A DNA stretch of 64,000 nt from Ectobius pallidus (Eukaryota > Arthropoda > Insecta > Blattodea > Ectobiidae): the NCBI GenBank assembly GCA_964059195.1, contig CAXKWD010000007.1, positions 152,541,269 through 152,605,268 on the forward strand, given 5' to 3'. Of this stretch, positions 31,969 through 43,610 are shown one piece after another. The position numbers were made by a program, and so were the translations under genes. Positions within the stretch are counted from its first letter, which is position 1. The number at the start of each line of letters is the position of its first letter. The notes under the pieces were generated by a model. The model worked only from the letters and a program-made list of their open reading frames with translations. It had not been told where the DNA came from and ran no database searches.

Positions 31969-34377
31969 AAGTAACATGAAAGTAACTTCAAAGTAACATG
32001 AAAGTAACTTCAAAGTAACATGAAAGTAATTTCAAAGTAACATGAAAGTAACTTCAAAGTAACATCAAAGTAACTTCAAAGTAACTTCAAAGTAACATGA
32101 AAGTAACATGAAAGTAACTTCAAAGTAACATCAAAGTAACATCAAAGTAACTTCAAAGTAACATGAAAGTAACTTCAAAGTAACATGAAAGTAACTTAAA
32201 AGTAACATGAAAGTAACTTCAAAGTAACATGAAAGTAACTTCAAAGTAACATGAAAGTAACTTCAAAGTAACATGAAAGTAACTTCAAAGTAACTTCAAA
32301 GTAACATGAAAGTAACTTCAAAATAACATGAAAGTAACTTCTTAGTAACTCCAAAGTAACTTCAAAGTAACAAGAAAGTAACTTCAAAATAAGATGAAAG
32401 TAACTTCAAAGTAACATGAAAGTAACTTCAAAGTAACATGAAAGTACCTTCAAAGTAACATGAAAGTAACTTCAAAGTAACATGAAAGTAACTTCAAAGT
32501 AACAAATGTAACATTAAAGTAACATGAAAGTAACTTCAAAGTAACATGAAAGTAACTTCAAAGTAATATGAAAGTAACTTCAATGCAACATGAAAGTAAC
32601 TTCAAATTAGCATGAAAGTAACTTCAAATTAGCATGAAAGTAACTTCAAAGTACCATTTCAAAGTAACATGAAGTAACTTCAAAGTAACATGAAAGTAAC
32701 TTCAAAGTAACATGAAAGTAACTTCAAAGTAACATGAAAGTAACTTCAAATTAACATGAAAGTAACTTCTTAGTAACTCCAAAGTAACTTCTTAGTAACT
32801 CCAAAGTAACTTCAAAGTAACATGAAAGTAACTTCAAAGTAAGATGAAAGTAACTTCAAAGTAACATGAAAGTAACTTCAAAGTAACTTTAAAGTACCTT
32901 TAAAGTAACATGAAAGTAACTTCATAGTAACATGAAAGTAACTTCAAAGTAACATTTGAAAGTAACATGAAAGTAATTTCAAAGTAACATGAAAGTAACT
33001 TCAAATTAGCATGAAAGTAACTTCAAATTAGCATGAAAGTAACTTCAAAGTAACATGAAAGTAACGTTAAAGTAACATGAAAGTAACGTTAAAGTAACTT
33101 CAAAGTAACTCCAAAGTAACATGAAAGTAACTTCATAGTAACATGAAAGTAACTTCAAAGTACCTTCAAAGTAACATGAAAGTAACTTTAAAGTAATTTC
33201 AAAGTAACATGAAAGTAATTTCAAAGTAACATGAAAGTAACTTCAAAGTAACATGAGAGTAACTTCAAATTACCATGAAAGTAACTTCACAGTAACTTCA
33301 AAGTAACATGAAAGTAACAAGAAATTAACTTCAAAGTAACATGAAAGTAACTTCAAAGTAACTTCAAATTAACATGAAAGTAACTTCAAAGTAACATGAA
33401 AGTAACTTCATAGTAACATGAAAGTAACTTCAAAGTAACTTTAATGTAACATTAAAGTAACATGAAAGTAACTTCAAATTAACATGAAAGTAACTTCAAA
33501 GTAACATGAAAGTAACTTCAAAGTAACTTCAAAGCAATATGAAAGTAACTTCAAAGCAACATGAAAGTAACTTCAAATTAGCATGAAAGTAACTTCAAAT
33601 TAGCATGAAAGTAACTTCAAATTAGCATGAAAGTAACTTCAAAGTAACATGAAAGTAACTTCAAAGTAACATGAAAGTAACTTCAAAGTAACATGAAAGT
33701 AACTTCAAAGTAACTTCACAGCAACATCAAAGTAACTTTACTGTAACTTCAAAGTAACATAAAAGTAACTTCAAAGTAACATGAAAGTAATTTCAAAGTA
33801 ACATGAAAGTAACTTCAAAGTAACATGAAAGTCGCTTCAAAGTAACATGAAAGTCGCTTCAAAGTAACTTCTAAGTAACTTCAAAGTAACATCAAAGCAA
33901 CCAGAAAGTAACTTCAAAGCAACATGAAAGTAACTTCAAAGTAACATGAAAGTAACTTCAAATTAACATGAAAGTAACTTCAAAGTAACATAAAAGTAAC
34001 TTCAAAGTAACATAAAAGTAACTCCAAAGTAACTTCTTAGTAACTCCAAAGTAACTTCAAAGTAACATGAAAGTGACATGAAAGTAACTTCAAAGTAAGA
34101 TGAAAGTAACTTCAAAGTAAGTTCTAAGTACCTTCAAAGTAACATGAAAGTAACTTCATAGTAACATGAAAGTAACTTCAAAGTAACATGACAGTAACTT
34201 TAAAGTAACTTCAAAGTAACAAGAAAGTAACTTCAAAGTAACAAGAAAGTAACTTCAAATTAGCATGAAAGTAACTTCAAATTAGCATGAAAGTAACTTC
34301 AAAGTAACATGAAAGTAACGTTAAAGTAACTTCTTAGTAACTCCAAAGTAACATGAAAGTAACTTCAAAGTAACTTC
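31969..34377 (-). repeat. 11/22-bp satellite, right domain, inverted
   Basis: The array now reads AAAGTAACATGAAAGTAACTTC, the reverse complement of the left domain's GTTACTTTCATGTTACTTTGAA-type dimer. The switch happens within the sequence GAAAAGTTAAGTAACATG at about 31961-31978, without any spacer. Divergence between monomers is similar to that in the left domain. Confidence 0.95.
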
Positions 34378-36150
34378 AAATTAGCCTTCGTCGAAATCTG
34401 GAAGCATTTTTCGAAATTTTCAAAGGGGTTAGCCTTCTACGAATTCTGGGTGCATTTTTCGAAATTTTCAAAGGGGTTAGCCTTCTACGAATTCTGGGTG
34501 CATTTTTCGAAATTTTCAAAGGGGTTAGCCTTCTACGAATTCTGGGTGCATTTTTCGAAATTTTCAAAGGGGTTAGCCTTCTAGGAATTCTGGGTGCATT
34601 TTTCGAAATTTTCAAAGGGGTTAGCCTTCTACGAATTCTGGGTGCATTTTTCGAAATTTTCAAAGGGGTTAGCCTTCTACGAATTCTGGGTGCATTTTTC
34701 GAAATTTTCAAAGGGGTTAGCCTTCTACGAATTCTGGGTGCATTTTTCGAAATTTTCAAAGGGGTTAGCCTTCTACGAATTCTGGGTGCATTTTTCGAAA
34801 TTTTCAAAGGGGTTAGCCTTTTACGAATTCTGGGTGCATTTTTCGAAATTTTCAAAGGGGTTAGCCTTCTAGGAATTCTGGGTGCATTTTTCGAAATTTT
34901 CAAAGGGGTTAGCCTTCTACGAATTCTGGGTGCATTTTTCGAAATTTTCAAAGGGGTTAGCCTTCTACGAATTCTGGGTGCATTTTTCGAAATTTTCAAA
35001 GGGGTTAGCCTACTACGAATTCTGGGTGTCTTTTTCGAAATTTTCAAAGGGGTTAGCCTTCTACGAATTCTGGGTGCATTTTTCGAAATTTTCAAAGGGG
35101 TTAGCCTTCTAGGAATTCTGGGTGCATTTTTCGAAATTTTCAAAGGGGTTAGCCTTCTACGAATTCTGGGTGTATTTTTGAAATTTTCAAAGGGGTTAGC
35201 CTTCTACGAATTCTGGGTGAATTTTTCGAAATTTTCAAAGGGGTTAGCCTTCTAGGAATTCTGGGTGCATTTTTCGAAATTTTCAAAGGGGTTAGCCTTC
35301 TAGGAATTCTCGGTGAATTTTTCGATATTTTCAAAGGGGTTAGCCTTCTAGGAATTCTGGGTGCATTTTTCGATATTTTCAAAGGGGTTAGCCTTCTACG
35401 AATTCTGGGTGCATTTTTCGAAATTTTCAAAGGGGTTAGCCTTCTACGAATTCTGGGTGCATTTTTCGAAATTTTCAAAGGGGTTAGCCTTCTACGAATT
35501 CTGGGTGCATTTTTCGAAATTTTCAAAGGGGTTAGCCTTCTACGAATTCTGGGTGCATTTTTCGAAATTTTCAAAGGGGTTAGCCTTCTAGGAATTCTGG
35601 GTGCATTTTTCGAAATTTTCAAAGGGGTTAGCCTTCTACGAATTCTGGGTGCATTTTTCGAAATTTTCAAAGGGGTTAGCCTTCTACGAATTCTGGGTGC
35701 ATTTTTCGAAATTTTCAAAGGGGTTAGCCTTCTACGAATTCTGGGTGCATTTTTCGAAATTTTCAAAGGGGTTAGCCTTCTACGAATTCTGGGTGCATTT
35801 TTCGAAATTTTCAAAGGGGTTAGCCTTTTACGAATTCTGGGTGCATTTTTCGAAATTTTCAAAGGGGTTAGCCTTCTAGGAATTCTGGGTGCATTTTTCG
35901 AAATTTTCAAAGGGGTTAGCCTTCTACGAATTCTGGGTGCATTTTTCGAAATTTTCAAAGGGGTTAGCCTTCTACGAATTCTGGGTGCATTTTTCGAAAT
36001 TTTCAAAGGGGTTAGCCTACTACGAATTCTGGGTGTCTTTTTCGAAATTTTCAAAGGGGTTAGCCTTCTACGAATTCTGGGTGCATTTTTCGAAATTTTC
36101 AAAGGGGTTAGCCTTCTAGGAATTCTGGGTGCATTTTTCGAAATTTTCAA
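34376..36150 (+). repeat. Higher-order duplication, offset ~1007 bp
   Basis: The variant order at 34376-35143 recurs at 35383-36150, for example the CTACTACGAA...GGTGTCTTT monomer pair. The offset is 21 monomers minus one base, where a GTATTTTTGAAA unit has lost a base. The same end block appears again ending at 36917, 39667 and 40482. Confidence 0.8.
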
Positions 36151-39100
36151 AGGGGTTAGCCTTCTACGAATTCTGGGTGTATTTTTGAAATTTTCAAAGG
36201 GGTTAGCCTTCTACGAATTCTGGGTGAATTTTTCGAAATTTTCAAAGGGGTTAGCCTTCTAGGAATTCTGGGTGCATTTTTCGAAATTTTCAAAGGGGTT
36301 AGCCTTCTAGGAATTCTCGGTGAATTTTTCGATATTTTCAAAGGGGTTAGCCTTCTAGGAATTCTGGGTGCATTTTTCGAAATTTTCAAAGGGGTTAGCC
36401 TTCTACGAATTCTGGGTGCATTTTTCGAAATTTTCAAAGGGGTTAGCCTTCTACGAATTCTGGGTGCATTTTTCGAAATTTTCAAAGGGGTTAGCCTTCT
36501 ACGAATTCTGGGTGCATTTTTCGAAATTTTCAAAGGGGTTAGCCTTCTACGAATTCTGGGTGCATTTTTCGAAATTTTCAAAGGGGTTAGCCTTCTAGGA
36601 ATTCTGGGTGCATTTTTCGAAATTTTCAAAGGGGTTAGCCTTCTAGGAATTCTGGGTGCATTTTTCGAAATTTTCAAAGGGGTATGCCTTCTACGAATTC
36701 TGGGTGCATTTTTCGAAATTTTCAAAGGGGTTAGCCTTCTACGAATTATGGGTGTATTTTTCGAAATTTTCAAAGGGGTTAGCCTTCTAGGAATTCTGGG
36801 TGCATTTTTCGAAATTTTCAAAGGGGTTAGCCTTTTACGAATTCTGGGTGCATTTTTCGAAATTTTCAAAGGGGTTAGCCTTCTAGGAATTCTGGGTGCA
36901 TTTTTCGAAATTTTCATTTTTCGAAATTTTCAAAGGGGTTAGCCTTCTAGGAATTCTGGGTGCAATTTCGAAATTTTCAAAGGGGTTAGCCTTCTACGAA
37001 TTCTGGGTGCATTTTTCGAAATTTTCAAAGGGGTTAACCTTCTGGGAATTCTGGGTGCATTTTTCAAAATTTTCAAAGGGGTTAGCCTTCTACGAATTCT
37101 GGGTGTATTTTTCGAAATTTTCAAAGGGGTTAGCCTTCTACGAATTCTGGGTGCATTTTTCGAAATTTTCAAAGGGGTTAGCCTTCTACCAATTCTGGTT
37201 GCATTTTTCGAAATTTTCAAAGGGGTTAGCCTTCTACGAATTCTGTGTGCATTTTTCGAAATTTTCAAAGGGGTTAGCCTTCTAGGAATTCTGTGTGCAT
37301 TTTTCGAAATTTTCAAAGGGGTTAGCCTTCTACGAATTCTGGGTGTATTTTTGAAATTTTCAAAGGGGTTAGCCTTCTACGAATTCTGGGTGAATTTTTC
37401 GAAATTTTCAAAGGGGTTAGCCTTCTAGGAATTCTGGGTGCATTTTTCGAAATTTTCAAAGGGGTTAGCCTTCTAGGAATTCTGGGTGAATTTTTCGATA
37501 TTTTCAAAGGGGTTAGCCTTCTAGGAATTCTGGGTGCATTTTTCGAAATTTTCAAAGGGGTTAGCCTTCTACGAATTCTGGATGCATTTTTCGAAATTTT
37601 CAAAGGGGTTAGCCTTCTACGAATTCTGGGTGCATTTTTCAAAATTTTCAAAGGGGTTAGCCTTCTACGAATTCTTGGTGTATTTTTCGAAATTTTCAAA
37701 GGGGTTAGCCTTCTAGGAATTCTGGGTGAATTTTTCGATATTTTCAAAGGGGTTAGCCTTCTAGGAATTCTGGGTGCATTTTTCGAAATTTTCAAAGGGG
37801 TTAGCCTTCTACGAATTCTGGGTGCATTTTTCGAAATTTTCAAAGGGGTTAGCCTTCTACGAATTCTGGGTGCATTTTTCGAAATTTTCAAAGGGGTTAG
37901 CCTTCTAGGAATTCTGGGTGCATTTTTCGAAATTTTCAAAAGGGTCAGCCTTCTAGGAATTCTGGGTGTATTTTTCCAAATTTTCAAAGGGGTTAGCCTT
38001 CTAGGAATTCTGGGTGCATTTTTCGAAATTTTCAAAGGGGTTAGCCTTCTACGAATTCTGGGTGTATTTTTCGAAATTTTCAAAGGGGTTAGCCTTCTAC
38101 GAATTCTGGGTGCATTTTTCGAAATTTTCAAAGAAGTTAGCCTTCTACGAATTCTGGGTGCATTTTTCGAAATTTTCAAAGGGGTTAGCCTTCTACGAAT
38201 TCTGGGTGTATTTTTCGAAATTTTCAAAGGGGTTAGCCTTCTACGAATTCTGGGTGGATTTTTCGAAATTTTCAAAGGGGTTAGCCTTTTACGAATTCTG
38301 TGTGCATTTTTCGAAATTTTCAAAGGGGTTAGCCTTCTACGAATTCTGGGTGAATTTTTCGAAATTTTCAAAGGGGTTAGCCTTCTACGAATTCTGGGTG
38401 CATTTTTCGAAATTTTCAAAGGGGTTAGCCTTCTACGAAATCTGGGTGCATTTTTCGAAATTTTCAAAGGGGTTAGCCTTCTACGAATTCTGGGTGCATT
38501 TTTCGAAATTTTCAAAGGGGTTAGCCTTCTACCAATTATGGGTGCATTTTTCGAAATTTTCAAAGGGGTTAGCCTTCTACGAATTCTGGGTGCATTTTTC
38601 GAAATTTTCAAAGGGGTTAGCCTTCTACGAATTCTGGGTGCATTTTTCGAAATTTTCAAAGGGGTTAGCCTTCTACGAATTCTGGGTGCATTTTTCGAAA
38701 TTTTCAAAGGGGTTAGCCTTCTACGAATTCTGGGTGCATTTTTCGAAATTTTCAAAGGGGTTAGCCTTTTACGAATTCTGGGTGCATTTTTCGAAATTTT
38801 CAAAGGGGTTAGCCTTCTAGGAATTCTGGGTGCATTTTTCGAAATTTTCAAAGGGGTTAGCCTTCTACGAATTCTGGGTGCATTTTTCGAAATTTTCAAA
38901 GGGGTTAGCCTTCTACGAATTCTGGGTGCATTTTTCGAAATTTTCAAAGGGGTTAGCCTTCTACGAATTCTGGGTGCATTTTTCGAAATTTTCAAAGGGG
39001 TTAGCCTTCTACGAATTCTGGGTGCATTTTTCGAAATTTTCAAAGGGGTTAGCCTTCTACGAATTCTGGGTGCATTTTTCGAAATTTTCAAAGGGGTTAG

Positions 39101-42100
39101 CCTTCTAGGAATTCTGGGTGCATTTTTCGAAATTTTCAAAGGGGTTAGCCTTCTACGAATTCTGGGTGCATTTTTCGAAATTTTCAAAGGGGTTAGCCTT
39201 CTACGAATTCTGGGTGCATTTTTCGAAATTTTCAAAGGGGTTAGCCTTCTACGAATTCTGGGTGCATTTTTCGAAATTTTCAAAGGGGTTAGCCTTCTAC
39301 GAATTCTGGGTGCATTTTTCGAAATTTTCAAAGGGGTTAGCCTTTTACGAATTCTGGGTGCATTTTTCGAAATTTTCAAAGGGGTTAGCCTTCTAGGAAT
39401 TCTGGGTGCATTTTTCGAAATTTTCAAAGGGGTTAGCCTTCTACGAATTCTGGGTGCATTTTTCGAAATTTTCAAAGGGGTTAGCCTTCTACGAATTCTG
39501 GGTGCATTTTTCGAAATTTTCAAAGGGGTTAGCCTACTACGAATTCTGGGTGTCTTTTTCGAAATTTTCAAAGGGGTTAGCCTTCTACGAATTCTGGGTG
39601 CATTTTTCGAAATTTTCAAAGGGGTTAGCCTTCTAGGAATTCTGGGTGCATTTTTCGAAATTTTCAAAGGGGTTAGCCTTCTACGAATTCTGGGTGTATT
39701 TTTGAAATTTTCAAAGGGGTTAGCCTTCTACGAATTCTGGGTGAATTTTTCGAAATTTTCAAAGGGGTTAGCCTTCTAGGAATTCTGGGTGCATTTTTCG
39801 AAATTTTCAAAGGGGTTAGCCTTCTAGGAATTCTCGGTGAATTTTTCGATATTTTCAAAGGGGTTAGCCTTCTAGGAATTCTGGGTGCATTTTTCGAAAT
39901 TTTCAAAGGGGTTAGCCTTCTACGAATTCTGGGTGCATTTTTCGAAATTTTCAAAGGGGTTAGCCTTCTACGAATTCTGGGTGCATTTTTCGAAATTTTC
40001 AAAGGGGTTAGCCTTCTACGAATTCTGGGTGCATTTTTCGAAATTTTCAAAGGGGTTAGCCTTCTACGAATTCTGGGTGCATTTTTCGAAATTTTCAAAG
40101 GGGTTAGCCTTCTACGAATTCTGGGTGCATTTTTCGAAATTTTCAAAGGGGTTAGCCTTCTAGGAATTCTGGGTGCATTTTTCGAAATTTTCAAAGGGGT
40201 TAGCCTTCTAGGAATTCTGGGTGCATTTTTCGAAATTTTCAAAGGGGTATGCCTTCTACGAATTCTGGGTGCATTTTTCGAAATTTTCAAAGGGGTTAGC
40301 CTTCTACGAATTATGGGTGTATTTTTCGAAATTTTCAAAGGGGTTAGCCTTCTAGGAATTCTGGGTGCATTTTTCGAAATTTTCAAAGGGGTTAGCCTTT
40401 TACGAATTCTGGGTGCATTTTTCGAAATTTTCAAAGGGGTTAGCCTTCTAGGAATTCTGGGTGCATTTTTCGAAATTTTCATTTTTCGAAATTTTCAAAG
40501 GGGTTAGCCTTCTAGGAATTCTGGGTGTATTTTTCCAAATTTTCAAAGGGGTTAGCCTTCTACGAATTCTGGGTGCATTTTTCGAAATTTTCAAAGGGGA
40601 TAGCCTTCTAGGAATTCTGGGTGCATTTTTCGAAATTTTCAAAGGGGTTAGCCTTCTAGGAATTCTGGGTGCATTTTTCGAAATTTTCAAAGGGGTTAGC
40701 CTTCTACGAATTCTGGGTGCATTTTTCGAAATTTTCAAAGGGGTTAGCCTTCTACGAATTCTGGGTGCATTTTTCGAAATTTTAAAGGGGTTAGCCTTCT
40801 ACGAATTCTGGGTGCATTTTTCGAAATTTTCAAAGGGGTTAGCCTTCTAGGAATTCTGGGTGCATTTTTCGAAATTTTCAAAGGGGTTAGCCTTTTACGA
40901 ATTCTGGGTGCATTTTTCGAAATTTTCAAAGGGGTTAGCCTTCTAGGAATTCTGGGTGCATTTTTCGAAATTTTCAAAGGGGTTAGCCTTCTACGAATTC
41001 TGGGTGCATTTTTCGAAATTTTCAAAGGGGTTAGCCTTCTAGGAATTCTGGGTGCATTTTTCAAAATTTTCAAAGGGGTTAGCCTTCTACGAATTCTTGG
41101 TGTATTTTTCGAAATTTTCAAAGGGGTTAGCCTTCTACGAATTCTGGGTGCATTTTTCGAAATTTTCAAAGGGGTTAGCCTTCTAGGAATTCTGGGTGCA
41201 TTTTTCAAAATTTTCAAAGGGGTTAGCCTTCTACGAATTCTTGGTGTATTTTTCGAAATTTTCAAAGGGGTTAGCCTTCTAGGAATTCTGGGTGAATTTT
41301 TCGATATTTTCAAAGGGGTTAGCCTTCTAGGAATTCTGGGTGCATTTTTCGAAATTTTCAAAGGGGTTAGCCTTCTACGAATTCTGGGTGCATTTTTCGA
41401 AATTTTCAAAGGGGTTAGCCTTCTAGGAATTCTGGGTGCATTTTTCGAAATTTTCAAAGGGGTTAGCCTTCTAGGAATTCTGGGTGCATTTTTCGAAATT
41501 TTCAAAAGGGTTAGCCTTCTAGGAATTCTGGGTGTATTTTTCCAAATTTTCAAAGGGGTTAGCCTTCTAGGAATTCTGGGTGCATTTTTCGAAATTTTCA
41601 AAGGGGTTAGCCTTCTACGAATTCTGGGTGTATTTTTCGAAATTTTCAAAGGGGTTAGCCTTCTACGAATTCTGGGTGCATTTTTCGAAATTTTCAAAGG
41701 GGTTAGCCTTCTACGAATTCTGGGTGCATTTTTCGAAATTTTCAAAGGGGTTAGCCTTCTACGAATTCTGGGTGTATTTTTCGAAATTTTCAAAGGGGTT
41801 AGCCTTCTACGAATTCTGGGTGGATTTTTCGAAATTTTCAAAGGGGTTAGCCTTTTACGAATTCTGTGTGCATTTTTCGAAATTTTCAAAGGGGTTAGCC
41901 TTCTACGAATTCTGGGTGAATTTTTCGAAATTTTCAAAGGGGTTAGCCTTCTACGAATTCTGGGTGCATTTTTCGAAATTTTCAAAGGGGTTAGCCTTCT
42001 ACGAAATCTGGGTGCATTTTTCGAAATTTTCAAAGGGGTTAGCCTTCTACGAATTCTGGGTGCATTTTTCGAAATTTTCAAAGGGGTTAGCCTTCTACCA

Positions 42101-43610
42101 ATTATGGGTGCATTTTTCGAAATTTTCAAAGGGGTTAGCCTTCTACGAATTCTGGGTGCATTTGTCGAAATTTTCTAGGAATTCTGGGTGCATTTTTCGA
42201 AATTTTCAAAGGGGTTAGCCTTCTACGAATTCTGGGTGCATTTTTCGAAATTTTCAAAGGGGTTAGCCTTCTAGGAATTCTGGGTGCATTTTTCGAAAAT
42301 TTCAAAGGGGTTAGCCTTCTACGAATTCTGGGTGCATTTTTCGAAATTTTCAAAGGGGTTAGCCTTCTAGGAATTCTGGGTGCATTTTTCGAAATTTTCA
42401 AAGGGGTTAGCCTTCTAGGAATTCTGGGTGCTTTTTCGAAATTTTCAAAGGGGTTAGCCTTCTAGGAATTCTGGGTGCATTTTTCGAAATTTTCAAAAGG
42501 GTTAGCCTTCTAGGAATTCTGGGTGTATTTTTCAAATTTTCAAAGGGGTTAGCCTTCTAGGAATTCTGGGTGCATTTTTCGAAATTTTCAAAGGGGTTAG
42601 CCTTCTACGAATTCTGGGTCCATTTTTCGAAATTTTCAAAGGGGTTAGCCTTCTAGGAATTCTGGGTGCATTTTTCGAAATTTTCAAAGGGGTTAGCCTT
42701 CTACGAATTCTGGGTGCATTTTTCGAAATTTTCAAAGGGGTTAGCCTTCTACGAATTCTGGGTGCATTTTTCGAAATTTTCAAAGGGGTTAGCCTACTAC
42801 GAATTCTAGGTGTCTTTTTCGAAATTTTCAAAGGGGTTAGCCTTCTACGAATTCTGTGTGCATTTTTCGAAATTTTCAAAGGGGTTAGCCTTCTAGGAAT
42901 TCTGGGTGCATTTTTCGAAATTTTCAAAGGGGTTAGCCTTCTACGAATTCTGGGTGTATTTTTGAAATTTTCAAAGGGGTTTGCCTTCTACGAATTCTGG
43001 GTGAATTTTTCGAAATTTTCAAAGGGGTTAGCCTTCTAGGAATTCTGGGTGCATTTTTCGAAATTTTCAAAGGGGTTAGCCTTCTAGGAATTCTGGGTGA
43101 ATTTTTCGATATTTTCAAAGGGGTTAGCCTTCTAGGAATTCTGGGTGCATTTTTCGAAATTTTCAAAGGGGTTAGCCTTCTACGAATTCTGGGTGCATTT
43201 TTCGAATTTTCAAAGGGGTTAGCCTTCTACGAATTCTGGGTGCATTTTTCGAAATTTTCAAAGGGGTTAGCCTTCTACGAATTCTCGGTGCATTTTTCGA
43301 AATTTTCAAAGGGGTTAGCCTTCTTCGAATTCTGGGTGCATTTTTCGAAATTTTCAAAGGGGTTAGCCTTCTACGAATTCTGGGTGTATTTTTCGAAATT
43401 TTCAAAGGGGTTAGCCTTCTACGAATTCTGGGTGCATTTTTCGAAATTTTCAAAGGGGTTAGCCTTCTACGAATTCTGGGTGCATTTTTCGAAATTTTCA
43501 AAGGGGTTAGCCTTCTACGAATTCTGGGTGCATTTTTCGAAATTTTCAAAGGGGTTAGCCTTCTACGAATTCTGGGTGCATTTTTCGAAATTTTCAAAGG
43601 GGTTAGCCTT

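Noticed and set aside
24541..31996. Open frames encoding (SYFEKL)n, (TFQSNS)n and similar peptides
   Set aside because: They follow from runs of the 18-bp module, which is divisible by 3, and stop as soon as a 13-bp module appears.
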